Assembly: GCA_023512835.1 (NCBI GenBank)
Contig: CM042090.1
Location: 56,407,865-56,471,864, forward strand
Length of the DNA stretch: 64,000 nucleotides
Source of the DNA: Taxillus chinensis
Lineage: Eukaryota > Streptophyta > Magnoliopsida > Santalales > Loranthaceae
Direction of reading: 5' to 3'
The notes under the pieces are model-generated. The model was not told the origin of the DNA. It saw only the letters and a program-made list of their open reading frames with translations, and ran no database searches. Each line of letters starts with the position of its first letter. The first letter of the stretch is position 1. A program made the position numbers and the translations under genes. Positions 54,341 through 64,000 of the stretch are shown here, one piece after another.

Positions 54341-55669
54341 GTATGCTATAACATTCTGCGATGTCTTAGGACTACTATTCGTTGTGTTCGTGTTTTTTGT
54401 CTATCCTCCATGCATTCTTCATCTATTATACATGGTTGTTCTTTCTTGTTTTCCATGCTAGCAATAAGAAAATTTCCATTGTCAATATATTCTTACAATG
54501 GATAAATAACATCAAAAATACAAGTAAAAAAGACTTTATATATTCAAATTATATTTATAGCTCATCAGTCCCTGATACCCTACTCGAGGCATTGCTCAAG
54601 TCTCTGCTCAAGACATTACTCATATCTTGTTCGAGTATCTACTCGAGACATTACTCAAACTGAGGCTCAAGCATGGTATTGAGCAATGTCTTGAGCAAGG
54701 ACTCGAGCAAAGTCCCTACCCTGCTCTCTAGTCCCTACTTGAGCTTCAACTCGACCATTAGACGCCTAAGAATTGAGAAATTTTCATGCGCACCAATCTC
54801 GCATCCCTCCAATGACTTGCTTGGAATTATAAGAAACTAACGACTTGAAATATGAAAAATCTCTCACTAATTTCGCAACAACATGAAATTTTACAAATGT
54901 AGAATTATGAAACCCTAATAAATTGACTTCGGTTTTAAAGATGTCAAATGAGGATCCTGATAATGAAAGAGTTGCGTCCTAGCTACATCAGAAATGAAGA
55001 GAGAGAGACCATGCATTCGAGACGGAGAAAGAAATTGTGAGCAAAGCAAGTATTCGTTTGAGCTGCGTCGAAATAGAGAGAGAACGAAATACAACTTGAT
55101 ATAATATTCAAGTTTGTTTTACATTTGGGTGACATGTTTAATCGACACATCAGCAGAAATGCAATGATAACACAACTGCAGTTGCGAATAGAGTTTTTGA
55201 GTAGGTAAAGCTGAGATATTGGTATCCTAGTATGGGTGCAATTGCATAACTTAGCAAGAAGATCCGTAAAAGAAAATGCGGATAATAAAGACACAATACG
55301 AGTATCACACGTGTGCTGAAAAAAAGAAGAAAATAACATAAAGAGGAAACTACTTTCACATATTACGAGAAGAAAAGAAAGGAAAATAACACGAGGAGGT
55401 ATATTTTTTACACGCAGCATGGAGAGAAACACTCCAAATCAAGAAATACATTCAACCAGTTCACTTCCTACATCGTACCTCCACGAGGAATTACTAAACT
55501 TCGATTTGCAAACTCAAGTTTACCAAACCTATACACCTAACAAAAAATGTGCCCGCGCAGACCATGCGTCCAGCATGCTAGAGCAGATACATTTACTGAA
55601 TAACATGAGCGCATTGAAGTAACACTAGCGTAAAAACAGGATGAAATGAGCCGCATCCTGTCCAGAGCC
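54341..55669. other. Intergenic sequence with a foldback
   Basis: I see no supported gene. At 54560-54760 repeated CTCGAG, CTCAAG and GAGCAA words form an inverted repeat: TGCTCAAGACATTACTCA (about 54605) pairs with TGAGCAATGTCTTGAGCA (about 54680) with one mismatch. The remaining sequence is AT-rich; the 3' UTR of the LNK-like gene probably ends in the right part. Confidence 0.5.
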
Positions 55670-57694
55670 CTAGTTACTCCACCAATTTCCTTTGTCGCTT
55701 TGTTTGCAGCCCATCTTCGTAACTGGCCATTCATTGTTCTCTGCATGGTGGTCTTCTCCACTGATCGTGGGAACTTCTGCATCACCGGCTACTGAATTAA
55801 CATGGAAGCCACTTGTTATGATTGATTCTGGTTGGGAGATTCCCGTTCGGTTATGAGGGTGCAGGTCTACTGCATTTATCTCCGTGTTATTGAACATGAG
55901 GTTTGCAATTGTTCTGTCTATCACGTTCGCCTTTGATTCCACGGCCATTTTGTTTTCTGGACTGGAAAACATGAAATTCACGGTTATTTTAAACAACCTT
56001 ATCTAGAAAGTCGTTTGACCACAGGTGATTTGGGGATTTTCTTTTCATTATTATTATCTTCTGAAATCCAGCAGATCCACCATTGAGAACTAAAGGCAAT
56101 AATGTGCTTTGTGTTTTCCACTAGCAAAAGAAGCAATAAGTATCGTAATTGAACCTGGAACTTGATTGATCAAGCACTGCTTCCGGAAACTTTTCTGCAG
56201 CGAACATATTGGTATTGTCCCCGGATACCATATCTTGTTGCTTTGAGATATTAGCAAGTCGGTACAAGGAATCGCGAAAGCAAATTCGTGTCTTTTGGGT
56301 CAACTAATAGCCAAGTTTAGAAAAAAAAAAGTTGTTTAGTATAACATATTTCTCATACAAATGAAACAGGTAATGTTTTTGGTTTTTTTTTTTTCTTATT
56401 TTACCTGTGCCATCACTCCTTCAAGCTCATGCAGAACAGACTCCTCCAGTGATGTCTGCTCACCTGTTGCTCCATATTGTGTGAGCATGAAAGGGATGTC
56501 GATGTGTGGTGCCTTTACAATGGAGTAAACCAATTAGGTCAATTTGTGAAGTTCAGAAGTTTTTGAAGGTCATCAAAGCAATACATTTTCTCATAAAATT
56601 CTGAAAAATTAAGAATAGTGGTCAGTAGTAATCTGTGTTTTATGAAACTGAGAAATGGAATATCTCACCTCTGGGACGGGGCAACATTGCCTTTCCCCCA
56701 AGTTGCAAGGAATATAATGTGGAGTGCTACATTCTGTTGTTTCTCCAAACCCTGACTGTGAAAAGCCATCTGGTTTTAGATACTTTGAGTTCTTCATGCC
56801 ATACGAATAGTTAGGAACTCTAAGCGAATCCACAACCATGTTGGACAGAGAATCATAGGGCGAGCTGCATTGAAACTCTGGAGATAAGCCAAATGATCCG
56901 TGAAGGCTTTCCATGGAAGTTAGATCTTCTTGGAGAAATGAACTCCTACATGGCCCGTGGAGAAGGTGAAGACCAGCAAACAATTAGATCCTATTATTTA
57001 GAAATTGATGAAAAAGTAAATCGCAGAACGGGCATGTTTGGAAGTCCCATGAACACATCATAGAACGAATATTCCGTCCCATTCCACAAGAATTCAAGGG
57101 AAGTTTTTGGAGAGACAGGCAAAAAAAAAAAAAACATAAAAAACGGTTGTGAATATTTAGGATTCCACTAAATCATAGAATGCGTGATCAACATATCAAA
57201 CGCATGGGCAAGACAGCATTTTGAACCTCATAAAGACTTCCAAGCATGCTGTTAATCAACATGACAGGTTAAAACAATTTGAAAACTACATGATTTCCCC
57301 CACTGCAGGTTAATACATCAAGTATGATAATCCAGGAGTTACGCTTGTACAAGATCATGTCATCTGCAAAATCAGCTCCCAACGCTTCTGTTACGTCATC
57401 GACCTGATAGATTGGCTGGTCTTGCAATGCAACTGTGTTCTGGTGTGGGATACCTTGTGATGAACTGCTTGTCCCACAAGAATTATCACTCAGATGGGAC
57501 GTTGAATTTCCTATATCAGATTCCCAAGCCAAACTTCTCCCTGGCGCAAAGTAATCGTCTAGTGATTCCATATTTTCAGATTCAGTTCTACCCCATTGCA
57601 TCCAACTCTCTGAAAATATCTCATCTTTTGGAACAAGAATTTCATTCCCACCACTCCCATAACAGCACTCCTTTTGAAGAGAAATGGCTTCCAT
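55670..57694 (-). CDS. LNK-family clock co-activator, LNK3/LNK4-like
   Basis: My gene model on the minus strand has five coding exons: 57694-57351, 56945-56669, 56512-56405, 56303-56155 and 55961-55670 (stop). All introns are GT...AG and the sum is 1170 bp, 389 residues, with phases that agree. The protein starts MEAISLQKECCYGSGGNEIL and has ESWMQWG near residue 30, SSFLQEDLTSMESLHGSFGL spanning the first junction near residue 116, and the conserved LTQKTRICFRDSLYRLA from residue 244, typical of LNK proteins, preceded by LEESVLHELEGVMAQ. The C-terminus has NVIDRTIANLMFNN. It lacks the long N-terminal block of LNK1/LNK2 as I recall it, and its length suggests LNK3/LNK4. LNK proteins have no DNA-binding domain; they bind RVE8/LHY-type MYB factors to activate evening clock genes in the nucleus. 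The splice donor of exon 1 (TT/GTACAA) is the least certain boundary. Confidence 0.82.
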
Positions 57695-57700
57695 ACTGAC

Positions 57701-58156
57701 CTGAAATCACGAAAACTATTTTCGAATCTTTATTTATTTATTTGGGGGTTACAGACTTGAGTAAATTCCAACCACACAAGAGTTCAAACCATCAGATAAA
57801 AACTTTAAATACAAATTCACTGATTCAGCAAAGTGGAAAAATAAAAGTTCTTAGCAATGAGTTCCACGTATTAATCAAAATTGAAAATTCACTTCCAACC
57901 CAACTAAACCAAACCAAACCCAACAAAAACATCCTTAAATTATTACATGTGCGCTACCGATCTGGGGTCAAATCAGTCCAACAAAAAGACGGATTGATCC
58001 AACAGGAAACTACAGCTATTCCCAAAAAAACTACAACTCCATAAGCACATCATAGGGGTCAAGGAAGACGGATCGATCCAAGAAATTGATCAAAACAGAG
58101 GAAATTTCGAGTACAAACAGAGGCTCACACAGCCAAAGATCACCGAGAAAACATAC
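57701..58156 (-). other. Probable 5' UTR intron of the LNK-like gene
   Basis: On the minus strand a donor AAAG/GTATGT (58157/58156) and an acceptor TTTCAG/GTCAGTATG (57701/57700) bracket 456 bp without a start in good context. The ATG at 57694 is six bases into the next exon. Confidence 0.6.
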
Positions 58157-58504
58157 CTTTAAGGTTCAAATCAGTGTGTTCAGGCAGACCCAGTTCCAGA
58201 TCCAGCTAAAGAAATCGAATTCAGCGTGTTCAGGCAGACCCCGATAAATTTTGATGGGTAGTGAATTTTTTCTTTTTCCCCTGGATGAGAAATCAAAGCA
58301 AACAGATTTTCAGTGCATGTATGAGGAAGAGGAAGGGGGCTGTGGCTGTGCTTTGAGTAGTACCATGTTTTCGTAAGTATTAAAGGGGCGTATTTTTTTC
58401 CTGTGGTGGAGATAGAGCGAGCGAGGGAGGGAGGGAGAGTGTGTGGGGTGCTTCTGAGACTCGTGGTGGAGAGGCCTCCATCAAATTCTGCTCTCCCATT
58501 GATT

Positions 58505-58605
58505 CACGTGGCACAACTAGATCTCCGCCCTTCAGAATCTGCGGCTCTTAACCGCGAAGACAGTGCCTGTGGGACCGTGTTATCAATATAACGTGGCGCC
58601 ACGTG
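58505..58605 (-). promoter_or_regulatory. Two G-boxes upstream of the LNK-like gene
   Basis: CACGTG occurs at 58505-58510 (TTCACGTGGC) and 58600-58605 (GCCACGTGCT), about 350-450 bp upstream of the proposed UTR intron donor. G-boxes bind bZIP and PIF-type bHLH factors and are common in light- and clock-regulated promoters. I did not see an AAAATATCT evening element in 58160-58640. Confidence 0.5.
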
Positions 58606-58901
58606 CTTTCCTCAACTTGCAAGTAAAATCCAAGACGTGTTAGGCCCTGTTTGTTTTCGTTTTCTGTTTTTAAAAATAATTCTTAAAAAATATATTAAAA
58701 AATCATTTTAAGTTTGATTGAAAATTAAAATTGTGTTTGGTGATCGTTTTTGGTTTTTGTTTTTATTTTTCTGGGCGACGCCGTGACATGGGGGCATCGC
58801 AGCCGGAGGGAGAGGAGATAGCGCTGGGGGAGGCCATGGGATGGCGCTGCGTTGGGGAGCGATCGTGCTTTCCTCAACTTGCAAGCGCGCACGATCGCTC
58901 C
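58602..58901. repeat. 22-bp direct repeat and a perfect 12-bp hairpin
   Basis: The word GTGCTTTCCTCAACTTGCAA occurs at about 58603 and 58865 (offset 262). The second copy sits in the loop of a perfect inverted repeat, GGAGCGATCGTG (58856-58867) and CACGATCGCTCC (58890-58901), loop 22 bp. The segment between is GC-rich with TAGGCCCTGTTTG at its left part, a word common at ends of hAT-type elements. Confidence 0.75.
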
Positions 58902-59700
58902 TTTAATTTTGTTTTACTCAAAAACTATTATTATATTTTAAAAATAAAAATAGAAAATACTCGAATCGAATATACCTTAACTTACTTATCGTACGTTGCC
59001 ACCATGTTATTTACTATCTCTTCATGCATCTAAATAATAATAAATATATAAAAGACACATTCAAAACAGAATGCTTTGATCAATGAGTTTGATATTACGG
59101 CTCACCGGGTTATGACCCAAGCACCACATCATATGGTTTTTATTTGTTACTAATTTTTAAATATTTTTTTAAAATAAATAGTGATGTAAGTGAATCTCGA
59201 TTCGTAGTAAATAAGATCATAAATGAATTAAACGTTCATAAAAACACTCGTGTTTAGTTCGACAAAAAGTTATTTATGTTCGTTTGTTTAAAAAAAGTAA
59301 TATTCATCGAACATAAACAAACAAATTAACTGTGTTCGGTTAGTTTATGTTTTCAAACATCTGTTCACAAATAATGTTAGAGAACATCAATAATTATGTT
59401 TATGAATAAATATTTACGAATAACTCTTCATTAACAGTTGAATAAACAAACAAACAATTGAGTTTACGAACAAACGAACTAACATATTTATTTATAAATT
59501 TTAAATAATTAACATTTTAATTGACAAATAATCAAACAGACGAATAGCCTCTTGAGTTCATGAACAAATAAACAAACAAATTAATTTATTTATAAATTTT
59601 AAATAATTAAATATTTTAGTTTAAGATATCAGACAAAATAAAATTATAATGTTCACTTAGATGTATTTATAACCAGCTTCATAAGTGTTTGTATCGTTTT
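58902..59700. repeat. AT-rich degenerate repeat region
   Basis: Words such as AAACAAACAAA, GTTCATGAACAAA and ACGAACAAACGAAC recur, and TTTATAAATTTTAAATAATT occurs twice (about 59491 and 59588, offset 97). No gene seen. It resembles the TTCG/CGAA-rich dispersed repeats found in many dicot genomes, without a firm assignment. Confidence 0.55.
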
Positions 59701-59965
59701 TCATTAAGAAATATAAGAAATAATATCGAGCTCAGACTTGAAAAACGAAGGCGCCTTTTAAACCCCTCATCCCAAAACCGGTAACTGATAACCGGACAGA
59801 GAGCTTCTCCCGAATCCTCTCTCTTCCGATCTCTCTCCAACCCCTCTTTCCTACGATTTATCTCTCTCTAGCCTCTCCCTCTCCAACCCCTCTTTCTTGT
59901 TGATCTTCATTGTAAATCGATTTTGAAAGCTTAGTGGTTTAGCTTCTATTTCATTGTTCTTCCAG

Positions 59966-60148
59966 GAAAAGAAGGAAATCGAAGCTCCATTGATAGATGA
60001 AGCCAGAGATTGGCGTCGAGAAGGTGGTGTTATGGATGTGGTGTTTCCGGCTGCGGTTGAAATGGACTCTGATTTCTGTCTGATAGGGCACCCTATGGAG
60101 CTGCTGGGCGAAGATCACCTTGTCAAGTGTCTAATGCCTCAATTCCAA
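59966..60148 (+). other. Exon-like piece of an unrecognised plus-strand gene
   Basis: A CT-rich leader-like stretch (59800-59905) is followed by a CCAG acceptor at 59965 and a frame with ATG at 60031: MDVVFPAAVEMDSDFCLIGH then PMELLGEDHLVKCLMPQFQ, ending at a possible donor CAA/GTAAAC (60148/60149). I do not recognise the protein and see no convincing next exon downstream, so it may be the start of a truncated or duplicated gene. The leader resembles plant core promoters with pyrimidine patches. Confidence 0.4.
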
Positions 60149-60743
60149 GTAAACCCATACCTTACCAGAATTCTGAAATCACCAACCTACAAATAAAAGC
60201 ATTAAACCATGCTATAGAAGACGGACAGGGAGGAAAAGACACTACCGTTTAGAAAGAATAAATAGCCAAGAATGCTCTAAAATTAATCACAAAATAGAAT
60301 GGGAACACCTCTTGAGGAAGCTCGTGAGCAAGCAAAAACAGGGTCCTAGACCAACTAGCAACAGATCCATAAAGATAGAAAGCACTTCCTAATGCCATCC
60401 CATTAATAAAATTGGGCGGCAATTTTCACACAACTGGTTTCAGTTGATGTTTGGCTATTTAGATTCTTGAACCTTGTTTAAAAAAAAAACACATGAGAAG
60501 TCCGGAATTTTGTGTATTGCAAGCCATACAAAAAAACTAATTGTTTCTCGCTGATCCCTTTCATATCCATAGAGTTAATGGACGCAGAAAGGTTCTGGTG
60601 ACACAAAAAACTTAATTATTAGTTTACAGTACTCCACGCTACATGTGCCAGCTCTTTGCCACCCCCAATGCTTCAAATACATTGTGGTAAGGTAAAAAGC
60701 AAAATAACTACACACACTAGGATAACTTAAATTTGATTCAATA

Positions 60744-61019
60744 TTATCGTGATTCAAATTCATCCAACTGTCGAAGAATTTGAAATATGGTGAATTTCTG
60801 TGGGGTCGTCGGGAAAGGAGGTACGACAGCAGGTTGTGGCATTCCCATTAGAGGGGCAATTACACGATCCCCGGAGAGTGTGTGATGCCTCCGACGAACG
60901 ACCCGAACAGGAGGCACAATAGCCACCTCCACAAACCCTTCTCTGTCCACAGATACTGATTCTTCTGCTCTCTTCCTCAAGCTGTCAGGAAACAGCTTTT
61001 CGTGCATTTTCCCATCCTG
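60744..61019 (-). other. Exon-like piece of an unrecognised minus-strand gene
   Basis: After a CTTCACAG acceptor (61020 side) the minus strand is open for about 90 codons: DGKMHEKLFPDSLRKRAEES, VSVDREGFVEVAIVPPVRVV, RRRHHTLSGDRVIAPLMG, ending LRQLDEFESR and a stop at 60744. Basic and Pro-rich. It looks like a terminal exon but no upstream exon is visible to 61900, where a possible transposon lies. Not recognised. Confidence 0.4.
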
Positions 61020-61189
61020 TGAAGAGATTGCCACAAAGAATTTGAACATGCATCATGACAATATATATCTATCTATATGTATATATAGCTGATAATTTTG
61101 TACTCATTATTAGATGCCATGTTTGCATAGCTTCTAGTTCTACAAAATATCACTGGTTCCGGTATTTGGTATGTGATAAATCAAATAGC

Positions 61190-62002
61190 TTGTTTGGTAT
61201 GCAAGATAAATTTGAAAGAAATGGAATAAGGGAATGAGATTGATATGTGAATTGGAATGAAACAAAGTAATGAATTAAAACAATTATAAAAATATCCTTA
61301 ATCTTTTAATTAATTATTATTTTTTCATTTATTTTTCATACCCTCCCTGTCTTTTCTTCCTCCATCGTCTTCATGCTGGGGCATTTAGGTTTGGCCGCCA
61401 TTGATGATGGAGTTGTGGTCGGCGCCATCCACATAGACAAAATCCTCAAACGGCTCCTCTGTGCCGCCGTTCCGCGTCACTGTCCATTGCCTCGTCATCG
61501 CCTTACATCATCGACCGCTGGAACACGTCCGCCATTCCACCTGGTGCCAACATCATTGTTCGATCGCACCCCCACGACACCCCTCTACCTTTTCAATGTC
61601 ATTCCACCATCGTCGCGCCGCCGATTTGCTCGTAGGAAAGTGTCGTCGATGTTTGCCACACATCCGCCGCCGTTCCACACCCTTCGTTCATTGCTCTCTC
61701 TCAACCTCCCTTGCCGTCAGAACCATGGAGTAAAATATGTGCAGTTGAAGTTGGAGCCACAACGGGTGGCCTTGCATGACCGGCGGGAGAAGATGTGGAT
61801 GGAGACGATGGAGGCATTGGTCATTCCCGATAACAGACAGCGACGAGGTCACGATGGGTTTCGAGGGGCAAAATGATAAAAAAGGAATATAATCATTTAC
61901 TCATTTTCTGGAGAGTGGCAGAATGGATTTACCCAGAAGCCGTATGAAAGGAATATAATTTAATTTAATTCATTACTTCCCCTTTGTACCAAACATGATC
62001 AA
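61190..62002. mobile_element. Possible non-autonomous TIR element
   Basis: The left edge TTGTTTGGTATGCAAG and the right edge, inverted, ATGTTTGGTACAAAGG are similar, and AAGTAATGAATTAAA lies inside both ends (61267 and, inverted, 61960). The interior (61370-61870) is GC-rich and contains a 167-codon frame without similarity to known proteins. Target duplication and superfamily are not clear. Confidence 0.45.
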
Positions 62003-62449
62003 AGAGTATTTTTCACTCATATTTCTTAATTTTTTGCTTTCATATATAAATATACATTATAATAGATTTTCTTAATTAATCTTTTTATCTTTAAAATAAT
62101 ATTTAATAATATGTTTATATTAATTTAATTTGAAATAAAAGTAAAAATTATGCGAAAATGTTAAGGAGAGAAGTGAGAGAATTTTTTAATATATAATTTA
62201 ATAATTATACGGAGTGAACAATACTTCTCAATACATTCGAAAATACTGTACTAATCCTATAGAGAAAAACATACTTATATAAGAAATCTGCAACTAATAT
62301 TGTAAGACTGCATATTACGCAAAAACAAACTACATTTGAAGGATCATGACAGGAAATAAACAACCCTATGAGTCAAGGCCGGCTCCAAGGCCAGGCAAGT
62401 GGGGCCTGGGCCTTGGGGCCCCAAATATTAAGGGCCCCCAATTATTGTC
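62003..62449. other. AT-rich spacer ending in a GGGGCC-rich remnant
   Basis: 62003-62340 is AT-rich without features. 62376-62440 (CAAGGCCGGCTCCAAGGCCA, GGGCCTGGGCCTTGGGGCCC) resembles a GGCC-rich word set commonly seen in plant repeats, but I cannot assign it. Confidence 0.35.
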
Positions 62450-63529
62450 TGTCGGATCAAGTCTAGAATTTGGATGATGCGGATAAAACCCTATGTAATT
62501 TGATTTAAGACCATGTATGTTTATTCTTAATTGTTGCAGAAGATATAACCTTAATCTGGACCTTCACTCGTGAGAGCAAAGCTAAGGACATGATACATAA
62601 TCCTGATCCGGACCAACGTGAGTGTCGTCAATACTTGGTAAATAACCAAGTTTTCATACGGAATAAGGATCACTCGTACGGACCAAATGCTTAAAAGTTA
62701 CGGACTAAAGAATCAACGTCTTATAGTTTAAACGGACTAAGTCAAATAGATGCGGAATAAGAATCCTAGTCTACATTTCGCACGGAGTAAGAGAAAACTA
62801 TCGTGGAATAAAAAGCTAAGTCTTCCACTCAAGCCGACTAAGGATATGAAGACACGTAGTGTTGCATATATAGGATTTCATGAAGCTGCCAAGATACATT
62901 CTAAGTCTTAAGACTCATAGATCCGAAGGGTCATAGGGTCGAAGAGTCGAAGTTAGTACATGTAAAACTATCACAGGACATATGGGTGAGAGGCTCGTAG
63001 ACTCGTAGGGTCTGGAGACTCGAAGCAAAATTGTGACAGAAGGCATTGTGACTCGTAGATGCAGGGTCGAAGGTCGTAGTGTGGAAAAGAGAGCGTTACT
63101 GCAAGCAACGACAAATTCGAGACTCATAGAATCGAAAAATTCTAAAGAAAAGTAACCAACTTTAAATGACTCGAAGCTCGTAGAACTGTAGAGTCCCTAA
63201 AACGCTTATGTCACTTAACAGAACTTAAAGTACCGCTAGACTCGTAGACTCAAGGGTCGTAGAGTCGCAGCCTGAAAACACTGTTAAGAAAATAGGACTT
63301 GCAGACTCGTAGGTCGAAGGTCGAAGAGTCGAAGCCAAAAAGACTGACCAACTAAAATGAAACTGTAGAGTCATAGACTCAAGGGATACAGGTAATTTAA
63401 AGAACTTGTCAGACACATCACAGACTCTGAGATCATGAAGGCGAGAGTTATAGCTGAAGAGTCACAGCCGTGGAGTCGAAGACTTGTTGAATATGAAAAC
63501 TCAGTACATGAGCAACTGCGAAAGACTAA
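62450..63529 (+). repeat. COP-C-type LTR relative with GACTCGTAG repeats
   Basis: From TGTCGGATCAAG at 62450 to about 62860 the sequence follows the COP-C LTR (3821-4180 and 14404-14450), including CACTCGTGAGAGCAAAGCTA and CGGAATAAGG motifs. From about 62900 to 63490 it is dominated by GACTCGTAG and GTCGAAG words, absent from COP-C. It is cut at 63529 by a gypsy LTR. It could be a 5' LTR or solo LTR of a sister family. Confidence 0.75.
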
Positions 63530-63895
63530 TGTAAAAACCCGTATTTAGGTAGTTTTGAAAGATAGTCATTCTATGGGAATGCAACTATCTGGACGGTAAT
63601 GTAGCTGTTGATGTAAGCATTTTGACAATACTTAGGCCTAATTTCGGGTCGGGGCCCCGAGTGGCCCAATTTTTGACTTTCCCAGGGGTTATTAGTTGAC
63701 ATTGCTTTTAAGCAGTCATTTGAGTGTGGAATAATGTTGTGCTCGTCATTTCAAGCATTTTGACAGTAATTTGACTCAATTTGGAGTTCGTGACCTTGAA
63801 GGTCAATTATTACTGGGACGCCAATTATTGGCCGCAGTATAAATAATGAAGAAACTGCCTTATCCTTTATTTTTCTTGGTATGTACGTGCTTAAG

Positions 63896-63936
<41 letters not shown>

Positions 63937-64000
63937 GAGAGCTTGGAGGAAGAGCTTCAGCCTTGGATATTTGGGGCGATTGGAGCTCGTAGATCATGAA
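63530..64000 (+). repeat. Partial LTR of another gypsy family (GYP-F), running off the window
   Basis: It starts TGTAAAAACCCGTATTTAGG, the same start pattern as families A, B and G (TGTAA..ACCCG). A TATA box (GTATAAATAA, about 63838) is followed by a (GA)n tract (63898-63932) as in the other families. ACGT palindromes are absent. The left flank is ACTAA; the right end is beyond the window. Confidence 0.75.
63898..63932. repeat. (GA)n microsatellite
   Basis: About 17 GA units, downstream of the LTR TATA box; equivalents are 4753-4808, 13185-13242, 19978-20001, 38849-38879, 40281-40314 and, as CT, 28260-28289. Confidence 0.95.

Noticed and set aside
54382..54663. Frame starting MCSCFLSILHAF
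   Set aside because: AT-rich hydrophobic translation overlapping the foldback; no start context, motif or conservation visible.
55419..55622. Short plus-strand frame MERNTPNQEIHS downstream of the LNK-like gene
   Set aside because: It is antisense to the likely 3' UTR side of the LNK-like gene and has no recognisable domain.
61373..61876. A 167-codon frame starting MLGHLGLAAI
   Set aside because: It lies within a possible TIR element, shows no recognisable domain, and its high His/Pro/Arg content fits GC-rich non-coding sequence.

Overview
This window looks like repeat-rich nuclear DNA of a flowering plant, probably a eudicot with a large, LTR-retrotransposon-dominated genome. The evidence is long Ty3/gypsy and Ty1/copia elements primed by initiator Met-tRNA, a CACTA DNA transposon carrying pieces of plant genes, a FAR1-like pseudogene, and one intact-looking intron-containing gene of the plant-specific LNK clock family. 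I cannot name the species.

Layout. (1) 1-272 is the end of a reversed gypsy LTR and 273-799 is unassigned. (2) 800-45993 is one minus-strand copia element (COP-D) blown apart by nested insertions. COP-D is hit at 3820/3821 by a SIRE-like copia (COP-C). COP-C is hit in its 5' LTR by a coding-poor gypsy (GYP-B, 4190-14398, target duplication GTTGA) and in its reverse-transcriptase gene by a Tekay-like chromovirus (GYP-A, 19424-42029, duplication TATGC). Those two carry further insertions: a solo LTR in GYP-B (6161-8100, TATGT), a CACTA element in the GYP-A 5' LTR (20823-25519, ACT), a reversed gypsy in the GYP-A gag gene (GYP-G, 26896-33626, TGTGT), and a solo LTR in the GYP-A 3' LTR (39704-41679, CTCAC). 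The order of events can therefore be read base by base. (3) 45994-50209 is a decayed chromodomain gypsy (GYP-E), followed by a decayed plant transposon-protein ORF (50210-51093) and AT-rich sequence with a 158-bp duplication. (4) 52250-54340 is a minus-strand FAR1/MULE-type pseudogene. (5) 55670-58160 holds the only convincing functional host gene, an LNK3/LNK4-like gene on the minus strand with five coding exons (389 residues) and a 5' UTR intron. (6) 58.6-62.4 kb holds small repeats, a hairpin, two unrecognised exon-like pieces and a possible TIR element. (7) 62450-64000 is a relative of the COP-C LTR, cut by another gypsy LTR that runs off the window.

The retroelement genes are all broken by stops, frameshifts, catalytic-residue changes or deletions, so little here is likely to move by itself. 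The LTRs of the Tekay-like families are notable: each has CACGTG (or GGCGTG) motifs, two copies of an ACGT-core palindrome, a TATA box, a (GA)n tract just downstream and, in families A and B, a 36-bp GC-rich minisatellite. The most interesting single element is the CACTA transposon, which contains exon-like fragments of two unrelated host genes, a caleosin/peroxygenase and a beta-adaptin. No CRISPR array, rRNA or tRNA gene was seen. All family names come from reading motifs by eye; no database search was run.
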